Below the pieces are notes generated by a model. The model searched no databases and had not been told where the DNA came from. It saw only the letters and a list, made by a program, of their open reading frames with translations. Made by a program: the position numbers and the translations under genes. This document shows, piece after piece, positions 1-7,325 of a stretch of DNA of 21,227 bases. The stretch comes from an uncultured Clostridia bacterium (lineage in GTDB: Bacteria > Bacillota > Clostridia > Oscillospirales > Oscillospiraceae), in contig CAMNHH010000018.1 in assembly GCA_946539175.1 (NCBI GenBank), forward strand, positions 1-21,227, in the 5' to 3' direction. Position 1 is the first letter of the stretch; every line of letters begins with the position of its first letter.

Positions 1-423
1 GCTTGATCTTCTTCCCGGACTGCGGTGCGAAGTCGCATTTCAGCGCAGCCAAGAGTCAGTGATCTTGCGGATTTCGTCTGGAATTATGAAGCAGTCTTCC
101 TTTATATGCTTTCCCGCAAAACGGAGGCAGAGAAAAAAGCAGAGCTTAGCGCAATGCGGCAGCGCTTGACCGCAGCCCAGAGCCGAATCTCCGAGATCGA
201 CCGGGTTATTTCCAGGCTGTATGAAAACAACATCCTGGGAAAAAGCTCAGACGAGCGCATTTCCAAGATGTCGGCAGACCTAGCGTCGAAGCAGAAATCG
301 CTGGAAGCGGAGGCCGCTGAGATTGAGCAGAAGCTCCGGGGTGGGGACAAGGCAGGCGTTGATCTATGGATGGGTACTTTAATGATAAAGGATTTTTCTC
401 CTATGCTCAATTCTTTTTTCTAA
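1..423 (+). pseudogene. 3' remnant of a large serine recombinase (broken)
   Basis: This is the C-terminal part of a transposon/ICE-type large serine recombinase. In frame 3 the first bases read LIFFPDCGAKSHFSAAKSQ and then a stop at 60. This resembles the start of the recombinase zinc-ribbon region (a CxxCG-like knuckle). The continuation is in frame 1, where a GTG at 25 opens a 132-codon ORF. Its residues about 30-105 form the expected charged coiled coil, including SEIDRVISRLYENNILGKSSDER, the conserved 'D..... LYEDNVSGKISDERF' segment of such recombinases. The conserved zinc-ribbon core between the two pieces is missing, so the gene has both a frame change and an internal deletion. The catalytic N-terminal domain is not visible, though it could lie left of the window. 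The C-terminus ends in an unrelated-looking tail. I infer an inactive scar of a mobile element; family recognition is from memory of motifs. Confidence 0.72.
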
Positions 424-427
424 AATA

Positions 428-450
428 GGGCCAGGCTCATCGCCTGACCC
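428..450. terminator. imperfect hairpin, probable bidirectional terminator
   Basis: Arms 428-436 and 442-450 pair at 8 of 9 positions around a 5-nt loop. On the plus strand an A/T-rich run follows; on the minus strand a TATTTT tract follows. It sits between the recombinase remnant and the end of the minus-strand cluster. Confidence 0.45.
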
Positions 451-480
451 CAAAATTTATTATAGTACCAAAAGAAACAG

Positions 481-504
481 TGCAGCCCCCCAAAAGGGGC
501 TGCA
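481..504 (-). terminator. Rho-independent terminator of the minus-strand envelope cluster
   Basis: Perfect 9-bp inverted repeat TGCAGCCCC / GGGGCTGCA with a 6-nt loop. Read on the minus strand it is followed by a T-rich stretch (CTGTTTCTTTT), and it lies about 90 nt after the stop of the TPM protein. The rest of 505-593 shows nothing recognisable. Confidence 0.6.
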
Positions 505-593
505 CCATTCCAACAAGGAAAACCTTCCTTATACGCCTCTGGCATTTGCCTGCGCCGGTTTTCTGATATTTTTGCCTCATTTATGAGCTTGCG

Positions 594-1457
594 TCAGAAT
601 TTACCGCCGCCTCCACCGTGGGTCGCACCGGAGGAGCTGACGTGGGTTGAACTGCCGCCGCCTCCACCGGAGCGTTGGGTCTCAATGACCCGGGAGGGGG
701 TATTGGCGTACAGATAAATATCCCGGTTGCGGTCCAGATGCATGCTGTCGGGCCGCCGATAGTTCGTCGCGTCATAATTGGCCCGGACGGATTTCAGCTG
801 GGACCGGAGTCCCGCAGAGGGAATAAAGGCAATCAGGAATCCCACGACAAGGGCGATCAGCGTGGTTTTAATGATGCCGGGTTTCTGCCGGACCCCGCGA
901 AAGCTGTCGAAGTCCGCCTGGAACGCTTCCAACTCTTCCTCGGAAAGCGTGCCGTTATAGGCGGAAAGCATGGTGTCCACAACGCTCAGAAAGTCCTGGA
1001 AGCCTCTGGAATAGTCTCCGTTGGAAATACGGTCCTTGGCCTTGCTGAAGGCATACTGAATCCCATCGTCCGTGAAAGCCTGAATGGCGTTTCCCCGGGT
1101 GGAGATCCACCAATCACGGTCCTCCATGGAAAGCAACAAAAGCAGGCCGCTCCGATCCGCTCCCTGACCGTATCCGTTGTAATCAAAGTAGTCGTCTGCG
1201 TATTCCATGGCGGTTTTGCCGTCCAGACCGTCAACCGTCAGCAGCACCACGTCGTTGCCCTGCTTTTGGCTGATCTGCTGGGCCAGCGTGTTGAGCTGCT
1301 GCTCCTCACTGTCGCTCAGAAGCTCTCCATTGTCTACCACGTAGCTGTTTTCTCCGGTGGAGGTGATCTGGATCGTAAGGCTGTCTTCAGCCCAAACTGT
1401 CATGGAAAGGCTGAGTACCAGCAGCAGGCAGAGAAGGATTGGAAGAATCCGTTTCAT
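594..1457 (-). CDS. TPM-domain (YgcG-like) membrane protein
   Basis: 287 residues. Residues 1-23 are a signal peptide (hydrophobic core, likely cut after VWA). A TPM domain (formerly DUF477, 'repair protein/phosphatase' family PF04536) spans about 40-170, with the typical 'GNDVVLLTV' strand and the DRSGLLLLLS strand followed by DRDWWISTRG. A membrane span follows at about 197-214. The C-terminus is a glycine/serine tail ending GGGGGKF, as in many YgcG-type proteins. The biochemical role is unsettled: relatives are linked to membrane-protein quality control or phosphatase activity. The ATG at 1457 was chosen because it begins the signal peptide and follows a GGGGGCGG-type ribosome site. The reading frame stays open further upstream, but only as a shadow over the neighbour. 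It starts 14 nt after the zinc-ribbon gene, so the two are almost certainly co-transcribed. Confidence 0.85.
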   Translation of the reverse strand: MKRILPILLCLLLVLSLSMTVWAEDSLTIQITSTGENSYVVDNGELLSDSEEQQLNTLAQQISQKQGNDVVLLTVDGLDGKTAMEYADDYFDYNGYGQGADRSGLLLLLSMEDRDWWISTRGNAIQAFTDDGIQYAFSKAKDRISNGDYSRGFQDFLSVVDTMLSAYNGTLSEEELEAFQADFDSFRGVRQKPGIIKTTLIALVVGFLIAFIPSAGLRSQLKSVRANYDATNYRRPDSMHLDRNRDIYLYANTPSRVIETQRSGGGGGSSTHVSSSGATHGGGGGKF

Positions 1458-1471
1458 TTCACCGCCCCCTT

Positions 1472-2551
1472 TCACAGCAGGAAGAAGTACAGGACCAGCC
1501 AACTGATTCCCGCGGCGATGGCCGTGTAAATCAGATGCCATTTCCAGTACAAATTCTTGTCCACAGGCATGTCGCCCACAATTTTTCCGGTCTGCCCGTT
1601 CATGGCGAACTGATAGTTCTTCCCCTGATAGGAGGTGGTGAGCAGCCACACCGGATACATGGCATATTTGGCTTTACCGTTGTGTACCTGGATGGAGGAG
1701 CCCTGGGGTGTTACAGTGCCATAACCAAGCGCGGTGGCCGTAAAGGCCTCGGTGGTGCTGTTCTTGATGCGCTGGTTCGCCCGGTCGATGCTGGCCGTGG
1801 CGTCCACGTCATATTTATCCGCGTAATAGCCGGAAAGGTAAGCGGTCTGGAAGGGGACAGCTTCCCGCATATCGAAGGGCTCGATGGATTCCATCATGGT
1901 GTCGTCCATCTTCGTGGATCCATCCACGGGAACGTCGTCGAAGCTCAGCCCGCCCTGGCGATCCAGGCGGAAGTGGGTGATTTCCGTGAATTCTCTGTTT
2001 CCGGACCGCCACATTCTGGTGCGTGTAGCGTGGAAGTTGAACTGAGCGTCAACGTCGGCGCCGTAGAGCCAGAAGGGAACGTAAACGCCCTTGATCTCAT
2101 CCAGATGGCTATCCTTGGTAAACAGCCGGGGCAGCAGCTTTTTGCCGCTCATGTGCTTCTTCAGTGCTGCCTTGGCGTCCTCCTTGCTGAGCTTGAAGGG
2201 AATGATCACATCCGGCTTCAGTGCGCCGGAGAAGGCGCCGGTCAGCACGACGGGATTGCCGCAGAAGGGGCAATGGGTCGCGCCGGTGGTGGCGTCCGTA
2301 ATGATCTCGCCGCCGCAGGACTTGCAGGAATAGACGTTCATGCCGGAGACCTCCTCGTCGGTGAAGGACTCCTGGGGGGTGTCCCACTGCATCTGATCCG
2401 GCTGCTGCTCATTGAGGGAGGCATCCATCTCCATCAGAGCTGCGGGATCGAAGGTCGTATCGCAGTAGGGACATTTCATCATTTGCGTTGCGGAATCAAA
2501 TTCTATGATACCGCTGCAGCAGGGACATTTATACTCCAGTATTTGTGCCAT
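1472..2551 (-). CDS. double zinc-ribbon membrane protein of unknown function
   Basis: 359 residues. Two zinc ribbons lie at the N-terminus: C9/C12 with C27/C30, and C76/C79 with C94/C97 (patterns KCPCC, KCPYC, SCKSCG, HCPFCGN). They are separated by a Gln/Asp-rich linker. A long mixed domain follows (about 105-330), containing KGVYVPFWLYGADVDA and MYPVWLLTT-like strands. The protein ends with one C-terminal membrane span (about 340-359), predicting the bulk of the protein on one face with a tail anchor. In Firmicutes such proteins commonly neighbour TPM-domain proteins, as here. I infer a membrane-associated partner pair, but the reaction is unknown. The ATG at 2551 follows an AAGGAGG ribosome site. 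The 59-nt gap to the upstream gene shows no convincing promoter. Confidence 0.8.
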   Translation of the reverse strand: MAQILEYKCPCCSGIIEFDSATQMMKCPYCDTTFDPAALMEMDASLNEQQPDQMQWDTPQESFTDEEVSGMNVYSCKSCGGEIITDATTGATHCPFCGNPVVLTGAFSGALKPDVIIPFKLSKEDAKAALKKHMSGKKLLPRLFTKDSHLDEIKGVYVPFWLYGADVDAQFNFHATRTRMWRSGNREFTEITHFRLDRQGGLSFDDVPVDGSTKMDDTMMESIEPFDMREAVPFQTAYLSGYYADKYDVDATASIDRANQRIKNSTTEAFTATALGYGTVTPQGSSIQVHNGKAKYAMYPVWLLTTSYQGKNYQFAMNGQTGKIVGDMPVDKNLYWKWHLIYTAIAAGISWLVLYFFLL

Positions 2552-2610
2552 GGCTCCTCCTTCTGCCGTGCATCACGGCTATAAAGTTATGGGCATGCAC
2601 AGCCCGATCT

Positions 2611-4497
2611 TTATTGTGATTCCGCGGTGACCCGTTCGTCGATCACCCGGTAGAAAGCCCAGCGGCGCAGCTTGGTTTCTACCGCTTTTTGCTCGGGCAG
2701 CAGCGTTTCAGTAATACTGCCGTCCGGCAGTTCGTATCTGCCTTTGCAGATCACCGGCAGGACCCGCCGGGCTTGGCCCAGATAATCCCAATAGGCGTCG
2801 CTGCCGCTCAAACCGCAGAGCTCATATACCAGCTGTCCCAGGTAGATATCACTGATCCGTCCGCCGGCGGGTAGCTCAAGGGCAGCCACGCGCCCGGAGA
2901 AATCATAGGCCTCGCAGTAGGCGCGGTTCGCCCAAAGCACGTAGGGCGTGGTGTAGGTATCCAGGGCCCAGTTGAGATCCGATTCATTGCCGATGTCCAG
3001 GCCGATCTCCTGATACACCTGGAAGCTCTTGCCAAGGGCGGGAAGATGATCCCCCCAGAAGATCAGCAGCATGGGCCGCTCCTGTTTATCGAAAAACTCT
3101 GTCAGATCGTAAAGCAGCACGGAGGAATCCCGGATGCCCTCGGCATAAACGGAGAGCGCTTCCAGCGTCTGCTCGGAAACCGGGACCCGAAGCGGCGCGT
3201 CCGCGGGACGCTCGGGGTACTTGGTCCAGGGATAGGCCTGGTGATTCTGAATGGTGACGGTAAACGCGAACCAGGGTGCGTCAGAGGCTGCCGTCTGCTC
3301 GGTGTAGCGGTCCATCAGCATCTGACCGAAGCCCTTGTCGGAGATGTATGCGCCCTTCCAGGGATATCCCTGGAAGGCGTCCACATAGCTTTGGCTTTGG
3401 AAGCCAAGATGATCATAGACGCTTTCCCGATTGTAAAACCAGCGCTGGCCGGGGTGCATGAACCAATTGTCATAGCCAAGAACGGCATAGGTCCGGGCCA
3501 GGGAGGACATATGCTTGTGGATCACCCGGAAAGCGGAGGTGGGGATCTCATTCAGCATATTGGTCTCGATGCCGGTGATCACGTCAAATTCCGTGTTGGC
3601 GGTTCCGGCGCCGTAATTGGAAACTACGATGTGACCCGAGACGGATTGCTCAGAAGCAGCCACCTGCCAGAAACGGTAGAGGGGATTCTCCTCGTCAGCA
3701 TAATCGAAGGCGTCCGCGTTGTAGATATCGCTGAAGGCCTCACACTGCACAAAAACCACGTCCACCGGCAGGGGCGTATCGGCCTCGGAGCACTCCGCCG
3801 CCCAGGCGGCAGCTTCCGCTTCACTGTAGCCCTCCGGCCTCTGGACCTCGTAGAGCCCGTAATTATGCAGGAAGCAATAGGGGAAGCCCAGTTCATCGAA
3901 GACCGCCGGCACATTGGAGAGGCTGAGTCCCGGGATCCTTCTGATCAAATCGGTATAGAGATCGCCGGAGTGATAGACCGTTAAAACGGAAAGCACGAAC
4001 AGAGCCACACAGAGCACCGCCAGCAAAATCCGCTTCCAAGGCAGCAGCTTCGTCTTGAACTTGAAGCCCAAAATCAGCAGCGCCAGGGAAAACAGCAAAA
4101 TCACGATCAGATAAGGGATGTGCAAATCCAGTCTGTATTCCCCGGTTGCCACCATGGCCTCGCCCAGCAGGGCGAAATCGGGAGGGACCAGAGGATCCTT
4201 GCGACATTCGATTTTGATCAGATTCACCAGTGAAAGCAGGTGCACGATCAAGGACGTCACAGAAGCGCCCCAGAACAGATTCCCCAGCAGCCCGGTAAAA
4301 ATGGCGGTCAGTGCCAGAATGGGAAACAGATTCAGACCCAGCAGCCTGGGGTCGTGCAGAAAGTTTTTGAGGGTGTGGGCCAGACCGCCTGCCTGCAGGG
4401 CGACGCAGAACACCAGCATCGCACCGCAGAGCGAAAGATAAAACAAAATACGCCAGGGGAGAGACAGTTCGATTTTTCTCTGAAAATATCGCTTCAT
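2611..4497 (-). CDS. LtaS-like phosphoglycerol transferase / sulfatase-fold membrane enzyme
   Basis: 628 residues. About five N-terminal membrane spans (roughly 17-35, 52-75, 77-95, 127-146, 156-176) are followed by an extracytoplasmic alkaline-phosphatase-superfamily domain (about 245-560). Hallmarks of the lipoteichoic-acid-synthase family are visible: metal-ligand Glu253 in VFVQCEAFSD, candidate nucleophile Thr299 in GAGTANTEFD, His419 in IQNHQAY, and metal ligands Asp483-His484 in FWGDHLP. Family members move glycerol-phosphate from phosphatidylglycerol to a lipid anchor or glycan on the outer face of the membrane. The exact acceptor cannot be read from the sequence. The start is 15 nt after the upstream stop with only a weak AAAAGA ribosome site, suggesting translational coupling to the Gate-protein gene. 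The length fits the family. Confidence 0.88.
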   Translation of the reverse strand: MKRYFQRKIELSLPWRILFYLSLCGAMLVFCVALQAGGLAHTLKNFLHDPRLLGLNLFPILALTAIFTGLLGNLFWGASVTSLIVHLLSLVNLIKIECRKDPLVPPDFALLGEAMVATGEYRLDLHIPYLIVILLFSLALLILGFKFKTKLLPWKRILLAVLCVALFVLSVLTVYHSGDLYTDLIRRIPGLSLSNVPAVFDELGFPYCFLHNYGLYEVQRPEGYSEAEAAAWAAECSEADTPLPVDVVFVQCEAFSDIYNADAFDYADEENPLYRFWQVAASEQSVSGHIVVSNYGAGTANTEFDVITGIETNMLNEIPTSAFRVIHKHMSSLARTYAVLGYDNWFMHPGQRWFYNRESVYDHLGFQSQSYVDAFQGYPWKGAYISDKGFGQMLMDRYTEQTAASDAPWFAFTVTIQNHQAYPWTKYPERPADAPLRVPVSEQTLEALSVYAEGIRDSSVLLYDLTEFFDKQERPMLLIFWGDHLPALGKSFQVYQEIGLDIGNESDLNWALDTYTTPYVLWANRAYCEAYDFSGRVAALELPAGGRISDIYLGQLVYELCGLSGSDAYWDYLGQARRVLPVICKGRYELPDGSITETLLPEQKAVETKLRRWAFYRVIDERVTAESQ

Positions 4498-4512
4498 TCT
4501 TTTCGCGGACCG

Positions 4513-6033
4513 TCAGAGCATGGAGAACAGTACGAACAGCCAGTGTGCCGCCACACCGGCGAACAGGCCGCCGATGGTGTGACTGATGATCGCCTTGCCG
4601 GTATGCTCCCGACAGCCCAAAACCTCCATCATTGATACGTGGGTGCTGAGATAACCGCTCCAGCACATGCAAACCGCGGTAAACACCGCCATGTCGTTGA
4701 TCGTCACCAAGCCCTGGGAGATAAAGTCCGGGATCAGACCCAAGGCGGCTCCGGCGGAGCCCAGGGCGGTCACGGGAACGGCAATGGCCTCCGCGCTGGA
4801 GAAGCCGAAGAGCGGCTTCAGAATAAAGCCGATCAGATTGGCAAGCCAGGGGAGAATGGCCACGCCCTCGCCGGCGTTGCCCCGGTAGGCCTCCTCCGGG
4901 ATGGTGCCGGAGTAGATCCTTCCGCCGGCGTCGCTATGCTCCGCGGTGAGCTCGATGGTGGTCTTCGTGCTTTCATCCGCCTTATAGAGGACCAGACGGT
5001 ATCTTGCGTTCTCGTCGCCCCAGTCCACGGGCGGTATCTTGACGTGCAGCACTTCCTCCCTGGCGAACACACGGCCGTTGTTATGGGAATATGTGGATCT
5101 GGGGACCTCGTCGCTGTTGAATTTCAGCCAGTTGGCGCTGGTGCTGCCGGTCTGGAAGCCCACAACGAAATTGCCGGTATCGGGGATCTCAATCAGGTCT
5201 GTGGACGCAAGCACCTGCGTTCCATCCTCGGAAACGTATTGGATCACAGCGAACTTATACTGGGGCGCGGGACGGCCGTTGGTGAGCATCATCACAATGG
5301 AGCAAATGATGAGAACACCGGGAATGATTGCAAGACCCATGTCCACACCCTTTTTGCCGCCCTCCATCAGGGCGTCCAGTACGTGCAGGAAGCCCTTGTG
5401 GTGAAAGGTTTTCTCCTCCTGGGTCTCAGCGATGATCTCCTCCAGCGCGGGGCGATCCGGGCCGTAGGCCTTTTTCATAAAGATCAGCATGATCCGGGTG
5501 GAGATTACCGCACCGATGATTGCCCCCAGATTGCCGCAGACGGCGGCCAGCCACACACTGCTGCCCAGGGTGCTGCTCATGCCAAGGGTAAAGCTGGTAA
5601 CGATCAGGCCCATGCCGAAGGCTGTGCCCAGATTGGTCAGAGCCGGGATCTGATAGGCCTTGAAGAAGCGTCGGAACTTCCGATCATCCGCCAGTGTCAG
5701 AATTGCCGGGTTGTCGGAAAGGTAAGTGGAAACTATACCCAGCGCGGAGGCGCCCGGCATACCGAACAGCGGCTTCATCAAGGGGGACAGGATCTTGTTC
5801 AGCAGGGTCACCACACCGAACTCTGTCAGCAGGCCCGAGAGGGCGCCGGCAATGACGGCGATGGCCATGATGTAAAATACTGTACCGGTCAGAAGTTCAT
5901 ACGCGGTGTTCATCAGCGTGTTCAGTGCGTTGCCTAAACCCATCGGGATGGCAAAAATGCTAAAGAACGCAATGAAGCAGACAAGGCAGATGACCGCCTT
6001 GACGTAGATGCTGGAGCTGTGTTTCGTTTTCAT
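4513..6033 (-). CDS. Gate/nucleoside-recognition-domain membrane protein with a soluble insert
   Basis: 506 residues. It has two membrane halves, 12-250 and about 390-505. They carry Gate-type features such as YLSDNPAILTLADDRKF (104-120), a long GTAFGMGLIVTSFTLGMSSTLGSS segment and a closing ISHTIGGLFAGVAAHW helix. Related proteins (YjiH/SpmA-like) are presumed transporters or membrane assembly factors, and the substrate is unknown. Between the halves, residues about 252-390 form a hydrophilic, beta-rich insert (VIQYVSEDGTQVLAS..., YRLVLYKADEST...) that is not part of the Gate fold. The ATG at 6033 was chosen because it directly precedes the first membrane span and follows AAGGAGAG. The frame is open to 6819, but that stretch overlaps smpB antisense and is not coding. 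It is the first gene of the four-gene cluster. Confidence 0.78.
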   Translation of the reverse strand: MKTKHSSSIYVKAVICLVCFIAFFSIFAIPMGLGNALNTLMNTAYELLTGTVFYIMAIAVIAGALSGLLTEFGVVTLLNKILSPLMKPLFGMPGASALGIVSTYLSDNPAILTLADDRKFRRFFKAYQIPALTNLGTAFGMGLIVTSFTLGMSSTLGSSVWLAAVCGNLGAIIGAVISTRIMLIFMKKAYGPDRPALEEIIAETQEEKTFHHKGFLHVLDALMEGGKKGVDMGLAIIPGVLIICSIVMMLTNGRPAPQYKFAVIQYVSEDGTQVLASTDLIEIPDTGNFVVGFQTGSTSANWLKFNSDEVPRSTYSHNNGRVFAREEVLHVKIPPVDWGDENARYRLVLYKADESTKTTIELTAEHSDAGGRIYSGTIPEEAYRGNAGEGVAILPWLANLIGFILKPLFGFSSAEAIAVPVTALGSAGAALGLIPDFISQGLVTINDMAVFTAVCMCWSGYLSTHVSMMEVLGCREHTGKAIISHTIGGLFAGVAAHWLFVLFSML

Positions 6034-6063
6034 TCTCTTCTCTCTCCTTGGGAACGCTGAAAG

Positions 6064-6112
6064 GGGAAATATCTGCTCATTAATTATATTATAAAGTGCT
6101 GAAAAGGTAAAG
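6064..6112 (-). promoter_or_regulatory. possible promoter of the minus-strand cluster
   Basis: On the minus strand there is a doubled TATAAT (TTATAATATAAT, about 6083-6094). A weak -35 candidate TTTACC lies 17 nt before the second copy. It lies about 50 nt before the Gate-protein ATG. The -10 is good but the -35 is poor. Confidence 0.35.
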
Positions 6113-6117
6113 TGCGA

Positions 6118-6189
6118 TTTCCGAAAAAAGAAAAATATTTTTATTTCGCGGAAAAAGACTTGAAAGAGATGATAGGGCTGTGATATAAT
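6118..6189 (+). promoter_or_regulatory. sigma-A promoter of smpB-ppiB with A/T-rich upstream element
   Basis: TTGAAA (6160-6165), an 18-nt spacer and TATAAT (6184-6189) give a near-consensus promoter 37 nt before the smpB ATG. An A/T tract at about 6124-6146 lies where an UP element would sit. It is enclosed by short inverted arms TTTCCG (6118-6123) and CGGAAA (6149-6154). Confidence 0.72.
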
Positions 6190-6225
6190 AACCATCCAGA
6201 CCGGGGAGAGAAACGAGGTGTTCAC

Positions 6226-6690
6226 ATGGCAGGCTCCGGCGTAAAGGTCATGGCCAGAAACCAAAAGGCCCGTCATGAATACTTCATTGAGGAAAGCTTC
6301 GAGGCCGGCATTGAGCTTGTAGGCACAGAGGTTAAGTCCATCCGGGCCGGAACCCTTTCTCTGAAGGAGGCCTGGTGCCAGATCAAGGATGGGGAGCTTT
6401 TCATCAAGCAGCTCCACATTTCGCCATACGAGAAGGGCAACATTTTCAACAAGGATCCGCTTCGGCCTCGGAAGCTTCTGATGCACAAGCGGGAGATCAA
6501 CCGGCTTTACGGCAAGGTCAAGCAGGACGGTTATGCTCTCGTGCCCCTGTCCGTCTATCTGAAAAATTCCCGGGTCAAGGTGGAGCTGGCCCTCTGCCGG
6601 GGCAAGAAGCTCTACGACAAGCGGGAGGACGCAGCGGTTCGTGACGCCAAGCGACAGATCGATCGGGCCATGAAGAGCAGAAATTACTGA
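6226..6690 (+). CDS. smpB: SsrA-binding protein SmpB
   Basis: 154 residues, the normal SmpB length. SmpB binds the tRNA-like part of tmRNA and places it in the A site of stalled ribosomes. Signature stretches are NQKARHEYFIEESFEAGIELVGTEVKS near the N-terminus, the central HISPYEKGNIFN (LHI.PY segment), and the RGKKLYDKREDAAVRDAKRQIDRAMK basic C-terminal tail that folds in the decoding channel. The start at 6226 has GAGGTG five nt upstream. The short MAGSGVKV leader before MARNQKAR leaves the second Met at 6250 possible but with a poorer ribosome site. Its RNA partner ssrA lies only one gene downstream. Confidence 0.96.
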   Translation: MAGSGVKVMARNQKARHEYFIEESFEAGIELVGTEVKSIRAGTLSLKEAWCQIKDGELFIKQLHISPYEKGNIFNKDPLRPRKLLMHKREINRLYGKVKQDGYALVPLSVYLKNSRVKVELALCRGKKLYDKREDAAVRDAKRQIDRAMKSRNY

Positions 6691-6706
6691 TTTGGAGGAA
6701 GTAAGC

Positions 6707-7246
6707 ATGTCCAATCCCATTTTCACCATAACCATGGAAAACGGCGCCGTCATGAAGGGAGAGCTGTACCCCGAAACTGCGCCGCAGAGCGTATATAACT
6801 TCATCGATCTGGCCAACAAGGGCTTTTACGACGGCCTGATCTTCCATCGGGTCATCAAGGGCTTCATGATCCAGGGCGGCGACCCCACCGGCACCGGAAT
6901 GGGCGGCCCCGGCTACTGCATCAAAGGCGAGTTCTTTATGAACGGCGTGGACAATAAGCTGAAGCACAAGCGGGGTGTTCTGTCCATGGCCCGCTCCGGC
7001 AACCCCAACTCCGCCGGCAGCCAATTCTTTCTGATGCACCAGGACGCGCCCCATCTGGACAAGCAGTACGCCGCTTTCGGCAAGGTGACGGAAGGTCTTG
7101 AGCTGGTGGACGCCATCGCCTCCGTCAAGGTAGACATGAACGACCGCCCCCTGGAGGAGCAGAAGATCCAGTCGATCCGCGTCGATACCCAAGGCGTCGA
7201 TTACCCGGAGCCCAAAAAATTAAGGGATCCCTACGGTAGATTTTAA
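6707..7246 (+). CDS. cyclophilin-type peptidyl-prolyl cis-trans isomerase
   Basis: 179 residues, the single-domain bacterial cyclophilin size, with no signal peptide, so cytoplasmic. It carries the cyclophilin signature FHRVIKGFMIQGGDPTGTGMGG (catalytic Arg and Gln in FHRVI...MIQGGD), then SMARSGNPNSAGSQFFLM and the closing YAAFGKVTEGLELVDAI. It catalyses cis-trans isomerisation of Xaa-Pro bonds during folding. The ATG at 6707 is preferred over the in-frame TTG at 6692 because the GGAGG (6694-6698) lies 8 nt before the ATG. It begins 16 nt after smpB and is probably co-transcribed from the smpB promoter. It is a PpiB-like protein, but the symbol is left blank because several cyclophilins can coexist. 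Confidence 0.93.
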   Translation: MSNPIFTITMENGAVMKGELYPETAPQSVYNFIDLANKGFYDGLIFHRVIKGFMIQGGDPTGTGMGGPGYCIKGEFFMNGVDNKLKHKRGVLSMARSGNPNSAGSQFFLMHQDAPHLDKQYAAFGKVTEGLELVDAIASVKVDMNDRPLEEQKIQSIRVDTQGVDYPEPKKLRDPYGRF

Positions 7247-7249
7247 ATC

Positions 7250-7321
7250 GTCGCGAAGCGACAGCTCAATTATTCACCATTCATCATTCACGATTCATTC
7301 TTCACTGCGCCGCCAGGCGCA
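7250..7321. repeat. small composite repeat: hairpin, five 7-bp repeats, hairpin
   Basis: A hairpin GTCGC-GAA-GCGAC (7250-7262) is followed by five head-to-tail heptamers at 7272-7306 (ATTCACC, ATTCATC, ATTCACG, ATTCATT, CTTCACT). A second hairpin TGCGCC-GCCA-GGCGCA (7306-7321) follows and ends five nt before mature tmRNA. It fills the whole gap between the prolyl isomerase gene and ssrA. It could be a dispersed intergenic repeat or a processing/termination region; which one cannot be told from a single copy. Confidence 0.6.
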
Positions 7322-7325
7322 CTAT

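Noticed and set aside
1458..1649. Upstream extension of the TPM-protein frame
   Set aside because: It overlaps the zinc-ribbon gene on the same strand and would bury the signal peptide.
1439..2584. 381-codon plus-strand frame
   Set aside because: Antisense shadow of the zinc-ribbon gene; composition is not protein-like.
6034..6819. Upstream extension of the Gate-protein frame to 6819
   Set aside because: It would cover the divergent promoter and run antisense through smpB. The membrane protein begins naturally at 6033 with a ribosome site.
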